From: Acidimicrobiaceae bacterium
Lineage (GTDB): Bacteria; Actinomycetota; Acidimicrobiia; Acidimicrobiales; RAAP-2
DNA length: 41,544 bases
Assembly: GCA_003136415.1 (NCBI GenBank)
Contig: PLEI01000052.1
Coordinates: 1 to 41,544 of the forward strand
Direction of reading: 5' to 3'
Shown: positions 18,936 to 28,248 of the stretch, piece after piece
Layout: each line of letters starts with the position of its first letter
Position numbering within the stretch: position 1 is the stretch's first letter
Notes under the pieces: generated by a model
What the model saw: only the letters and a program-made list of their open reading frames with translations
Told to the model about the DNA's origin: nothing
The model's database searches: none
Made by a program: the position numbers and the translations under genes

Positions 18936-20153
18936 GTGACTCGTCCGTCGTCTCGCCATCCCGCCCTTCGAGGTCTGGTGACGCGTCTGTTCTCGATGAC
19001 CTTGGGTGCGACCATGGCCGCGAGCATGATCTTCATGATGCAGGCGCCGCTCTTGCATCAGCCGTCGACATTCGTGTCGGCTCTCTCGCGACTTGGTTTT
19101 CTTGGTTCGACGCCCATCGCCTGGCCCACTCTCGGTAGCGCCGCGGTGGTGATCCCCGCTCTCGGCGTTGAGCGTTCGCACCACGACGCGGTAGTTCCCA
19201 TTGCGAGCCTGACCAAGATGATGACGGCCTACGTGACTCTGCAGAAGTTGCCCCTGGTAGCGGGAGAGACGGGTCCGTGCTTGAACGTGAACTCCGCCGA
19301 CGTCGCCTATTACAAATCAATAGCTGCCGACGGTGAATCCAGTGCCGCGGTCGCAGTCGGTGAGACCTTGTGTGAGAATCAATTGCTGGCGGGCCTGCTC
19401 GTGCACTCCGCGGGAAATTTTGCCACGATGCTGGCGAACCTCGCCTGGGGTGGCACCAATACGTTCGTTGCGCACATGAACGCCGAGGCGAATGCTCTTG
19501 ATCTCAAGGGCACCCATTACGTGGACGTCTCGGGCGTCGATACGGGATCGGTATCGACGGCCCTCGATCAGGGTGAGCTCGCCGCACTCTTGATGCAGTC
19601 CGACGTCGTTCGTGCCATCGTCGACCAGCCGTCGGTCACCCTCCCGGTCGCGGGTACGTTGGGATCCTTCACTCCCTACGCCGGGGTGGACAACGTGGTG
19701 GGTGTCAAATCGGGTCGCACGGATGCTGCGGGAGGATGCGACGTGATGGCGATGACGTTCACGCTCAATGGACAGACGCAACTGGCCTTCGCCGTGGTCT
19801 TGGGAGCACGCGGCGGCAACCTCTTGGGACCGGCGGGCGACGAGGCTCTCGCCCTGGAACATTCAGTCGTGAACAGTCACGAGTCGTTGGCGATCCCCGC
19901 GGGGACCGTCGTGGGGACACTGGGTTGGGACAACCAGCGAGTCAACGTCATCACCACGAACTACCTACAACTCAGTTGGTTCACGGCGCTCTCATCAGCC
20001 AACGCGAGAGCGAGCATCTTCCCCGAGAACGGTCCCGTTAAGTCGGGACAAGTGGTCGGCTGGCTCAGCGTGGATGGGGGCTCAACCCTTCGCGTGCCGT
20101 TGACCGTGGCGCGACGAATTGCCCCGCTCACTCTGATGCAACGCGTACGCTGA
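18936..20153 (+). CDS. D-alanyl-D-alanine carboxypeptidase (PBP5/DacA-like)
   Basis: N-terminal hydrophobic segment; SLTK (SxxK), SAGN (SxN), KSGRT (KTG-like) motifs in order. Confidence 0.85.
   Translation: MTRPSSRHPALRGLVTRLFSMTLGATMAASMIFMMQAPLLHQPSTFVSALSRLGFLGSTPIAWPTLGSAAVVIPALGVERSHHDAVVPIASLTKMMTAYVTLQKLPLVAGETGPCLNVNSADVAYYKSIAADGESSAAVAVGETLCENQLLAGLLVHSAGNFATMLANLAWGGTNTFVAHMNAEANALDLKGTHYVDVSGVDTGSVSTALDQGELAALLMQSDVVRAIVDQPSVTLPVAGTLGSFTPYAGVDNVVGVKSGRTDAAGGCDVMAMTFTLNGQTQLAFAVVLGARGGNLLGPAGDEALALEHSVVNSHESLAIPAGTVVGTLGWDNQRVNVITTNYLQLSWFTALSSANARASIFPENGPVKSGQVVGWLSVDGGSTLRVPLTVARRIAPLTLMQRVR
20146..20151 (+). promoter_or_regulatory. -10 box of leaderless-type thrB promoter
   Basis: TACGCT, 6 nt, ATG at 20158. 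Confidence 0.5.
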
Positions 20154-20157
20154 CTCA

Positions 20158-21006
20158 ATGCTTGCGCGCGTTCCTGCTAGTTCCGCCAACCTCGGCCCCG
20201 GATTCGACGCCCTCGCGGTCGCCCTGACGCGCTACGTTGAAGTGTCGGTGCAGCCCGCTGACAGTTTCTCGATCTCCAGTGAGGGCTTTGGCGCGGGACT
20301 GTTCGATGACGAGCGCCACCTCGGCGCTCAAGTGGCGGCGCGAGTGCTCGGCCACCGCAATTTCGCCCTGCACGTGAAGTCGGAGATTCCCCTGTCGCGA
20401 GGGTTGGGTTCGTCCGCCGCGCTGGCCCTCGCCGCCGCGGCCGCCGCGGGTTCGCCTCGCGCACTCGAGCTCGCGACCGAAGTTGACGGTCACGCGGAGA
20501 ATGCCGCGGCGTCATTGCTGGGCGGACTGGTGGTCGCGAGTGTCAACGAGCGTGAGGGCATCGTTGCGCGCTCCCTGGCGCTCGACCCGGCGTGGCGTTT
20601 CGTGGTGGTGGTGCCCGACGAAGAACTCCCCACCGCTGACGCGCGACGCGTGCTGCCCAGCGAGGTTCCCTTCAAGGACGCCGTGCACAACGTCAGCGCG
20701 GTGGCGCTATTGATCGCGGGCCTGGCTCAACGTGATGACTTCGCGCCCGGCTCGATGGATGATTTCTTGCATCAGCCCTATCGGATGTCGTTGTTGCCCT
20801 TTGCTCAGCCGCTCTTGGGGTGTCTGCGAGAGGCGGGTGCGGCGGGTTCGTGTTGGTCGGGCGCGGGATCGACGATGCTCGCGCTGTGTGACGAGCGCTC
20901 GTCACCGCCAGTGGCGCGGGCGGCCGAGAATTTCCTCGAGGAACACTCCGTCGCCGGTGTCGTGTGGGAACTCGACGCGGACCGCCGTGGCCTGCAACTC
21001 TCCTAG
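20158..21006 (+). CDS. thrB: Homoserine kinase
   Basis: ARVPASSANLGPGFDALAVALTRYVEV, IPLSRGLGSSAALALAAAAA (GHMP kinase motif). Confidence 0.9.
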   Translation: MLARVPASSANLGPGFDALAVALTRYVEVSVQPADSFSISSEGFGAGLFDDERHLGAQVAARVLGHRNFALHVKSEIPLSRGLGSSAALALAAAAAAGSPRALELATEVDGHAENAAASLLGGLVVASVNEREGIVARSLALDPAWRFVVVVPDEELPTADARRVLPSEVPFKDAVHNVSAVALLIAGLAQRDDFAPGSMDDFLHQPYRMSLLPFAQPLLGCLREAGAAGSCWSGAGSTMLALCDERSSPPVARAAENFLEEHSVAGVVWELDADRRGLQLS

Positions 21007-21010
21007 ACCC

Positions 21011-21880
21011 GTGAACACTCCTGGGTCGCGAGTATCCCTCGCGGGCGCCGGCTTTATCATTCTGGGCGCCACGTCCATTCAGTGGTCCGCCGCCATCGTG
21101 CAACCGGCCTTTGCTCGACTGGGCCCGGTCGCCACCAGCGGTTGGCGTTTCTTGCTGGGAGCGCTCATCTTGCTCGTCGCGACGCGGCCGCGTCTTCGTC
21201 ACTGGCGTAGCGAGCAGTGGCGCGCGGCGGTCATACTCGGAGTCACCGTCGCCTTCATGAACGTGTGTTTCTATCAGGCGATTGCGCGCATTCCCCTCGG
21301 CAGCGCCGTGACGATTGAGTTTCTGGGTCCCCTGTGCGTCGCGGTGTTTGGCCGACGCAGCGGGCGCCACTTCATCTTCGCCTTCCTGGCCGCGCTCGGT
21401 GTGGTTCTATTGGCACACCCGGGCGGCGGTGTCACGCTGGTGGGTGCGCTCTTTGGACTGGGTAGTGGACTCGGCTGGGGTGGCTACGTCTTCGCCGCGG
21501 CGCGCGTGGGCGGCGCGACGACGGGCTTTGGTGGCTTGGCGGTCTCGATGAGTGTGAGCGCCCTGGTGACATTGCCGTGGGCGCTGTCAAAGTTCGCCCT
21601 CCTGGCGCACCATCCGACCTTGAGCGGGCGCCTCGCACTAGTGGGGCTGATGTCGATCGTGTTGGGCTTCGCAGCTGAATTGCAGGCGTTGCGCAGGCTG
21701 AGTCCGGCGGCGGCGGGAGTGTTGATGAGTCTTGATCCCGCCATCGCCTTCGTCATCGGCGTTCTCGTGCTGCACGAACGGGTGACGCCGTGGGTGATGG
21801 TTGGTTTGGCCTGCGTCGTGGCGGCGGGGGTGGGTGTGACGATTGACCGCACCGCACCCGAGCAGTTAGTGCCGCAGTAG
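21011..21880 (+). CDS. EamA-family transporter, RhtA-like (threonine/homoserine exporter type)
   Basis: GTG 21011; ten-TM-like hydrophobic profile; IPLGSAVTIEFLGPLCVAV, LSPAAAGVLMSLDPAIAFVIGVLVLHERVTPW. Confidence 0.8.
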   Translation: MNTPGSRVSLAGAGFIILGATSIQWSAAIVQPAFARLGPVATSGWRFLLGALILLVATRPRLRHWRSEQWRAAVILGVTVAFMNVCFYQAIARIPLGSAVTIEFLGPLCVAVFGRRSGRHFIFAFLAALGVVLLAHPGGGVTLVGALFGLGSGLGWGGYVFAAARVGGATTGFGGLAVSMSVSALVTLPWALSKFALLAHHPTLSGRLALVGLMSIVLGFAAELQALRRLSPAAAGVLMSLDPAIAFVIGVLVLHERVTPWVMVGLACVVAAGVGVTIDRTAPEQLVPQ

Positions 21881-21915
21881 CGGAGGCCACCGAGGGGCAA
21901 TCGGAGTCCGAAGAT

Positions 21916-21921
21916 TAGGCT
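21916..21921 (+). promoter_or_regulatory. -10 box of leaderless-type miaB promoter
   Basis: TAGGCT, 6 nt, GTG at 21928. Confidence 0.45.
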
Positions 21922-21927
21922 GGAAGG

Positions 21928-23322
21928 GTGTCGAGTCCCAAATCATTCGCAATTCGGACCTTTGGTTGCCAGATGAACGAACACGACTCCGAACGCCTCG
22001 CGGGACTGCTCGTGAGCGAGGGAATGGTGCCCGCCGAGGACGATGCCTCGGCCGACGTCGTGATCTTCAATACCTGCACCATCCGTGAGAACGCCGACCT
22101 CAAGCTCTACAGCGCGCTCGGGCACCTCAAGGCGGAGAAGGTGCGTCGTCCCGACATGCAGATTGCCGTGGGAGGATGCATGGCGCAAAAGGATCGCGGC
22201 CAGATTCTCGAGCGTGCGGGCTGGGTTGACGTCGTCTTTGGCACGCACAATCTCGCCTCCGCGCCCGCCCTGTTGCGCCGCGCGGCAGCGGAGGGACCCC
22301 TCGTTGACGTCTGGGACGCTCCCGACCCCGAAGCCGCTCGTGACATGGCACCGGCTCTCTACGCGGTGCGCGAATTACCCTGGGCCGCGTGGATGACGAT
22401 TCAGACCGGTTGCGACAACACCTGTGCGTACTGCATTGTCCCCTCGGTACGCGGCGAGGAGATCAGCCGACCCCTCGACGACCTCGTTGCCGAGGGCACA
22501 ATGCTCGCCAAGTCCGGCGTCACCGAAATTACCGTGCTGGGCCAGAACGTCAACTCCTACGGCCGCGACATCACGAAGCGCCGCCCCCTCTTCGCCGATC
22601 TATTGCGCGCCCTGGGAGAGATTGAGGGAATCGAGCGGATTCGCTTCACGAGCCCCCACCCCAAGGATCTGGGACCCGAGACCATCGCCGCGATGGCCGA
22701 GACGGCGGCGGTGTGTCCGCAGTTGCATTTGCCGTTGCAGTCAGGCTCGGACAAGGTGCTCTCGGCCATGCGTCGCGGCTACAACAGTGCGCGCTACTTG
22801 TCGCGACTGGCCGACGCACGCGCGCGTATCGATGATCTGCACGTGACCACTGACCTCATTGTGGGTTTCCCTGGCGAGACCGAGAAAGATTTCGAGGAGT
22901 CGCTGGCGGTGGTCGCCGAAGCTGACTTCGACTCCGCCTACACCTTCATCTTCTCGCCGCGCGAGGGGACCCGTGCCGCTGACATGGTCGACGACTTCGT
23001 CGCCGATGAGGTCATCGCGGATCGTTTTCGCCGACTCAAGGAAGTACTGGACCGTTCGGCGCTGCGCCACCACGTAGCGCGTGAGGGACGCCGTGAGGAA
23101 GTCCTCGTCGAGGGGCCCTCGCGGCGCAACGACCAGATGATCTCGGGACGCACGCGCCAGGGAAAGTTGATTCACTTTCCCATCACCGATGTGTCGGCGC
23201 GTCCCGGCGCACTGGTGCACGTCGAGGTCACGCACGGCGCGCCCTATCACTTGCTCGGTGAACTGGTCTCGGTGGAGCGCGGCCCGCGCCACAAGGTGCG
23301 CTTGCCGCTGCTGCGCTCGTGA
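21928..23322 (+). CDS. miaB: tRNA-2-methylthio-N6-dimethylallyladenosine synthase MiaB
   Basis: FAIRTFGCQMNEHDSERLAGLL, IQTGCDNTCAYCIVPSVRGEEISRP (radical SAM CxxxCxxC), TRAM-like C-terminus. Confidence 0.95.
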   Translation: MSSPKSFAIRTFGCQMNEHDSERLAGLLVSEGMVPAEDDASADVVIFNTCTIRENADLKLYSALGHLKAEKVRRPDMQIAVGGCMAQKDRGQILERAGWVDVVFGTHNLASAPALLRRAAAEGPLVDVWDAPDPEAARDMAPALYAVRELPWAAWMTIQTGCDNTCAYCIVPSVRGEEISRPLDDLVAEGTMLAKSGVTEITVLGQNVNSYGRDITKRRPLFADLLRALGEIEGIERIRFTSPHPKDLGPETIAAMAETAAVCPQLHLPLQSGSDKVLSAMRRGYNSARYLSRLADARARIDDLHVTTDLIVGFPGETEKDFEESLAVVAEADFDSAYTFIFSPREGTRAADMVDDFVADEVIADRFRRLKEVLDRSALRHHVAREGRREEVLVEGPSRRNDQMISGRTRQGKLIHFPITDVSARPGALVHVEVTHGAPYHLLGELVSVERGPRHKVRLPLLRS

Positions 23323-24248
23323 GGAACCACGGCGGTATGGCCGTCGCCCTCGTGGGTGCGACGGCGTCGGGCAAGTCAGCCCTCGCGCACCAGTTGGCCC
23401 TGGAGAGCGGCGGCGACGTCGAGATCTTGAGCGTGGACTCCATGACGGTGTATCGCGGCATGGACCTTGGTACGGCCAAGGCGACCAAGCGCCAGCGCGA
23501 CGAGGTCACCTATCACCTGATCGACCTCATCAATCCGCCAGAGGAGTTCACGGTCGCCCAGTTTCAATACGAGGCTCGCGCCGCCGCGGAGCTGGTATGG
23601 GCGGTGGGCGGATCGGTTCTCTACGTCGGCGGAGCAGGCCTCTACGGCCGCGCGGTGCTCGATGATCTCGATCTTCCGGGACAGTTCGCGCAGGTGCGCG
23701 CCGAGCTCGAAGCTCGGGGCGACGACGCGACGCGATTGTACGAGGAATTATGCCGAGTGGACCCGGTGGCGGCCGTCAAGATGGAGCCCACCAATCTCCG
23801 GCGGATTGTTCGCGCCCTCGAGGTCACGGTCGGTAGCGGTCGGCCATTTTCCAGTTACGGAGTGGGTCTTCGCCATTACGGGCCCCCGCGGGTGGTTCAA
23901 GTGGGGCTGAATTGTGAATTTGATGTTCTTGATGTGCGAATCCGTGGACGTTTTGAGGCTTGGATGGATGAAGGACTACTGGAGGAGGTCGCACACCTGA
24001 AGGAACAAGGAATGAGTCGCACGGCCCGACAGGCCGTGGGGTACCGAGAACTGCTTCGCCATCTCGAAGAAGGCGTCGATCTGGAGAAGTGCGTCGAGGA
24101 CGCGATTGTCCAGAGTCGGCGACTGGCTCGCCGCCAGCGTTCTTGGTTTCAGCGCGATCCGCGCGTGGAGTGGTTCGATGACCCCTCCGACGCGGCGAAG
24201 CGCCTCGATGAAGTTCTGAGAAGTCCCGACGGGTTCGTGCGAGGATAG
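23319..24248 (+). CDS. miaA: tRNA dimethylallyltransferase
   Basis: AVALVGATASGKSALAHQLALE, SVDSMTVYRGMDLGTAK, YHLIDLINPPEEFTVAQF; start could instead be ATG 23337. Confidence 0.93.
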   Translation: MRNHGGMAVALVGATASGKSALAHQLALESGGDVEILSVDSMTVYRGMDLGTAKATKRQRDEVTYHLIDLINPPEEFTVAQFQYEARAAAELVWAVGGSVLYVGGAGLYGRAVLDDLDLPGQFAQVRAELEARGDDATRLYEELCRVDPVAAVKMEPTNLRRIVRALEVTVGSGRPFSSYGVGLRHYGPPRVVQVGLNCEFDVLDVRIRGRFEAWMDEGLLEEVAHLKEQGMSRTARQAVGYRELLRHLEEGVDLEKCVEDAIVQSRRLARRQRSWFQRDPRVEWFDDPSDAAKRLDEVLRSPDGFVRG

Positions 24249-24253
24249 ACATT

Positions 24254-25021
24254 ATGGCACTTCGATCGTTACAAAAGTGGCAGGGAGCGGGCAATGACTT
24301 CTTGGTCGACGTCGTCGAGCAGGGTTCGGCTCCGTGGTGGAATGCGCAGCGAGCGCGTGCCGTATGTGATCGTCACGTCGGCGTCGGCGCTGACGGATTG
24401 CTCGTCGGGTCGGTGGGTTCGGCCATCTCGATGACTATCTACAACGCAGACGGCACGATTGCCGAGATGTCGGGCAACGGCATTCGCTGTCTCGTCGCGG
24501 CGGTGCGCCGAGCGACGGGTCGCTCGGAGCGCGAGATGCACGTCAACACGCTGGCGGGAGAACGACTCGTCACGCTCGATTTGCGCGACGACTGCGGTGT
24601 CGGCAGCGTCGACATGGGCCCGGTCACGTTGGGCCGCACCCTCGAGGGCGCGCTCGGCGTGGCGCACGTGGGTAATCCCCACGTGGTCGTCGTGGATAAT
24701 CCCGACTGGGACGACATCAATCGTGAAGAGATGGCCGCCAAGTTGGCCTTCCAATTGGGCGGCGCCAACGTCGAGTTCGTCGAGATCATCGACGAAGCTC
24801 ACGTGGTCATTCGCGTGATTGAGCGCGGCGTGGGCTGGACCCTGGCGTGCGGAACGGGCTCGGTGGCCACCGCGGCGGTGTGTCACCAGCGAGGCCTCAC
24901 CGGAGCGCAGGTGACCGTCGACAACCCCGGTGGTTCGCTGCACGTCTCCTTGGGCGAGGGCGGAGCCCGACTCGAAGGTCCCGTGAAGTTCGTAGCGACC
25001 GTGGAGTGGCTCGGCGGGTGA
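24254..25021 (+). CDS. dapF: Diaminopimelate epimerase
   Basis: LQKWQGAGNDFLVDVV, GADGLLVG, YNADGTIAEMSGNGIRCL, ACGTGSVATAAV. Confidence 0.94.
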   Translation: MALRSLQKWQGAGNDFLVDVVEQGSAPWWNAQRARAVCDRHVGVGADGLLVGSVGSAISMTIYNADGTIAEMSGNGIRCLVAAVRRATGRSEREMHVNTLAGERLVTLDLRDDCGVGSVDMGPVTLGRTLEGALGVAHVGNPHVVVVDNPDWDDINREEMAAKLAFQLGGANVEFVEIIDEAHVVIRVIERGVGWTLACGTGSVATAAVCHQRGLTGAQVTVDNPGGSLHVSLGEGGARLEGPVKFVATVEWLGG

Positions 25022-26298
25022 CCTACGTCCCCACCACACTTATCGACCGCACGTTTCGCGAAAAGATTGTGTTGGTGGGTGTCCAGTTTCCCGGGATGAC
25101 CTCAGATGAACTCGAGCACCAACTCGACGAGTTGGCCCTACTGGTAGATACTGCTGGTGCCGACGTGGTCGCGCGCGTGGTGCAGCGTCGCGATGCCCCC
25201 GATCCGGCCACCTTCCTTGGCTCGGGCAAGGTGAATGAATTGAAGGAGGTCTGCCTCGCGGTCGACTCCGACACGGTGGTCTTCGAGCAGAATCTGTCGC
25301 CCGCCCAGCAGCGTAATTTGGAGAAGATACTTGGTCGCACGGCCATTGACCGCACGGCGGTCATTCTCGACATCTTTGCGCAGAACGCGCGCACCCCCGA
25401 GGGCAAGGCCCAGGTGGAACTCGCGTTGCTGCAGTACCGACTGCCGCGGTTGCGTCGCGCGAGCGGGTCGCTGTCCCAGCAGGCGGGCGGTATTGGCACG
25501 CGAGGTCCGGGTGAGACTCAACTCGAGGTCGACCGGCGCCGCCTCGTCAACCGGATTCACCACATTCGCCAAGAGCTCAAGCAGATCGACCGTACTCGAG
25601 ACGTGCAGCGACAGGGTCGTGAGCGGGGCCGCCACCGCGAGGTGACGTTGGTGGGCTACACCAACGCGGGCAAGTCCTCCATGCTCAATGCCCTCACTGA
25701 CGCCGACGTGGAGGCCGAGGACCGACTCTTCGTCACCCTCGACCCGCGCACTCGCCAGCGCCAACTTCCCGGCGGCGAGACGATTCTGGTGACCGACACC
25801 GTGGGATTCATCTCCAACTTGCCTCACGAACTCGTCGAAGCGTTCATGAGCACCCTTAAATCGGTGCAGTTGGCGGACCTGCTCGTGCACGTGGTTGACG
25901 GCGCCAGTGACGACGCCGAAGCGCAAATTGCCGCGGTGCGTGAAGTGTTGCGCGAGATTCACGCCGACGCCGTTCCCGAGCTGCTCGTCTTTAACAAGGC
26001 CGACGTGCCGGGCTCTCGCTCGCGGGACCTGGCGAAGTTGTACGAGGGAAGCGTCTGGGTGTCGGCGGTGACGCACGAGAACCTCGACGAGTTGATCGCG
26101 ACCGTGGGAGATCGGTTGCGCACGAAGGACCGGGTGATGACGCTTCGCCTGCCCCTCGAGCGCGGCGATCTCGTGGCGGCCGCGCACCGCGAGGGCGAAG
26201 TGGTCGACACCTCGGTGGACGATGAGTTTGTGACCATTCGAGTCGTACTGGATGAAGTCGGGGCGGCGCGCTTCGCCGAGTGGAGAACAGTTCCGTGA
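25018..26298 (+). CDS. hflX: GTPase HflX
   Basis: GTG 25018 overlapping dapF stop; PATFLGSGKVNELKE, NARTPEGKAQVELALLQYRLPRLR, GGIGTRGPGETQLEVDRR, LVGYTNAGKSSMLNALT, DTVGFISNLPHELVEAF. Confidence 0.94.
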   Translation: MTYVPTTLIDRTFREKIVLVGVQFPGMTSDELEHQLDELALLVDTAGADVVARVVQRRDAPDPATFLGSGKVNELKEVCLAVDSDTVVFEQNLSPAQQRNLEKILGRTAIDRTAVILDIFAQNARTPEGKAQVELALLQYRLPRLRRASGSLSQQAGGIGTRGPGETQLEVDRRRLVNRIHHIRQELKQIDRTRDVQRQGRERGRHREVTLVGYTNAGKSSMLNALTDADVEAEDRLFVTLDPRTRQRQLPGGETILVTDTVGFISNLPHELVEAFMSTLKSVQLADLLVHVVDGASDDAEAQIAAVREVLREIHADAVPELLVFNKADVPGSRSRDLAKLYEGSVWVSAVTHENLDELIATVGDRLRTKDRVMTLRLPLERGDLVAAAHREGEVVDTSVDDEFVTIRVVLDEVGAARFAEWRTVP

Positions 26299-27401
26299 GC
26301 TTCACGCCGCCGTCGTACCCCTACGAACGCCTCGACGGACTCAAGTCCATCGCGTCGATGCACGAGGGTGGCGCGATTGACTGTTCGATTGGCACCCCCG
26401 TGGATGCGCCGCCCGAATTTGTGGTGACTGAACTCGCCAAGGCGACGGGCGCCCGCGGCTACCCGCCCTCGGCTGGCACTCCTCGCTATCGCGAGGCCGC
26501 GAGCGGCTGGTTGGGGCGGTGTTTCAACGTCGAGGTGGCGCCCTCGCAACTCGCGGCCTGCGTCGGCACCAAAGAATTCGTAGCGTCCCTGGCCCACTAC
26601 TTGCACCTGCGACGCGACGATCGCGACACGGTGCTGTACCCCGCCATCTCCTATCCCACTTACGCCATGGGTGCGGCGTTGGCGCGCTTGCGCGCGGTGC
26701 CGGTACCGATGAGCGGTGGCACCCTCGACCTCGGGGCTATCGACCCCGAGGACGCCGCGCGCGCCCTCGTGTTGTGGTCGAATTCACCGTCGAACCCGAC
26801 CGGTCACCTCGACGACCTCGGGGCGGCCGCGCAGTGGGGACGAGAGCACGACGTGCTGGTGGCCAGTGACGAGTGTTACGCCGACTACACCTGGAAGGAT
26901 CACCCGCGCACGATCCTCGAACACGGCTCCGACAATGTCCTGGCGCTGCATTCGATCTCCAAGCGATCCAATCTGGCGGGCGTGCGCGCAGGTTTCTACG
27001 CCGGCGACGCCGACGTCGTGGCGTACCTACGACTGGTGCGCCAGCACGCGGGGATGATGGTGGCCGCTCCGGTGCAGGCCGCCGTGGCATTGGCCTACGA
27101 CGACGACGCCCACGTTGAGACCCAGCGTGAGGTGTACTACCGGCGCCTCAACGTGCTGGGCGACGCCCTGCGCGAGGCCGGCGTGTCGTGTCCGCCACCC
27201 CAGGGGTCGTTCTATCTGTGGTGTGCGCGCGAGGGGATGGACGGCTGGCAACTCGCCGCGTGGCTCGCCGAAGTATCGGGTCTCGTCGTCAGTCCCGGCG
27301 AACTCTACGGTCCCGAGGGCGGCAATTTTGCGCGTATCGCCATGGTGCAACCCGACGAGCGAATCGAACTCGCGGCGGCACGACTCAAGGATTCGGCCTA
27401 G
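26295..27401 (+). CDS. dapC: PLP-dependent aminotransferase, succinyldiaminopimelate aminotransferase-like (DapC)
   Basis: Class I/II aminotransferase signature (SNSPSNPTGHLDDL, SDECYADYTW, SISKRSNLAGVRAGFYAGD); context dapF-hflX-X-dapD-dapE. Confidence 0.8.
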   Translation: MSFTPPSYPYERLDGLKSIASMHEGGAIDCSIGTPVDAPPEFVVTELAKATGARGYPPSAGTPRYREAASGWLGRCFNVEVAPSQLAACVGTKEFVASLAHYLHLRRDDRDTVLYPAISYPTYAMGAALARLRAVPVPMSGGTLDLGAIDPEDAARALVLWSNSPSNPTGHLDDLGAAAQWGREHDVLVASDECYADYTWKDHPRTILEHGSDNVLALHSISKRSNLAGVRAGFYAGDADVVAYLRLVRQHAGMMVAAPVQAAVALAYDDDAHVETQREVYYRRLNVLGDALREAGVSCPPPQGSFYLWCAREGMDGWQLAAWLAEVSGLVVSPGELYGPEGGNFARIAMVQPDERIELAAARLKDSA

Positions 27402-27411
27402 GGCCCCCCAC

Positions 27412-27417
27412 TACGAT
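27412..27417 (+). promoter_or_regulatory. -10 box of leaderless-type dapD promoter
   Basis: TACGAT, 6 nt, ATG at 27424. Confidence 0.5.
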
Positions 27418-27423
27418 TGGTCC

Positions 27424-28248
27424 ATGAGCGACCTTGAAGCACGCATCCGTCACTGGTTCGAACACATCGGGGAGATGACGCCCGAGCACGTGGAGGCCCG
27501 TCGCGACGTCGAGTTGGTCATCACCAAATTGGATGATGGGCAGTTACGGGTCGCCGAGATCGACGAGAACAATGACGTTCTGGTGCACGAGTGGGTGAAG
27601 CAGGCAATTCTGTTGTTGTTTCGCCTCCGCGGCATGGAGACGACACAGGCTGGCCCCTTTGAGTTTCACGACAAGTTAGACCTGAAGACTGACTTCGCGC
27701 GTCGCGGCGTGCGCGTGGTGCCCGGAGCATCAGCGCGCCGTGGTAGTTACCTCAGTCCCGGCGTCATCATGATGCCCAGCTACGTGAACATTGGAGCCTG
27801 GGTGGGGCCGGGGTCAATGGTCGACACGTGGGCGACCGTGGGTAGTTGCGCGCAGATCGGCGCCAACGTCCACCTCGCCGGAGGCGTGGGCATCGGGGGA
27901 GTGCTCGAGCCGGCCAATGCCGTGCCGGTGGTGATCGAGGACGGCGCCTTCATTGGCAGCCGATGCATGGTCGTGGAGGGCGCGCGGGTCGGAAGGGGCT
28001 CGGTGTTGGGAGCCGGCACCATCTTGAGCCCGTCCATTCCGGTCATCGATGCCGAAACGGGCGATGAGGTGTCGCGCGGCTACCTGCCCGACTACTGCGT
28101 GGCCGTCTCGGCCCAGCGGCGTCGGGAGTATCCCGGTGGTGAGTTCTTTCTTCCGTGCGTCTTGATTATCAAGCGAATGGACGAGAAAGAACGCCATTCC
28201 AAAGTGGCGCTCAACTCGCTCCTGCGCGACCACGGTGTCGCCACGTGA
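27424..28248 (+). CDS. dapD: 2,3,4,5-tetrahydropyridine-2,6-dicarboxylate N-succinyltransferase
   Basis: RGVRVVPGASARRGSYLSPGVIMMPSYVNIGAWVGPGSMVDTWATVGSCAQIGANVHLAGGVGIGGVLEP (hexapeptide repeats, DapD type). Confidence 0.92.
   Translation: MSDLEARIRHWFEHIGEMTPEHVEARRDVELVITKLDDGQLRVAEIDENNDVLVHEWVKQAILLLFRLRGMETTQAGPFEFHDKLDLKTDFARRGVRVVPGASARRGSYLSPGVIMMPSYVNIGAWVGPGSMVDTWATVGSCAQIGANVHLAGGVGIGGVLEPANAVPVVIEDGAFIGSRCMVVEGARVGRGSVLGAGTILSPSIPVIDAETGDEVSRGYLPDYCVAVSAQRRREYPGGEFFLPCVLIIKRMDEKERHSKVALNSLLRDHGVAT

Noticed and set aside
26285-26293. GAACAGTTC palindrome as a LexA box
   Set aside because: Half-sites are separated by 1 nt rather than 4 and it lies at the hflX/dapC coding overlap.
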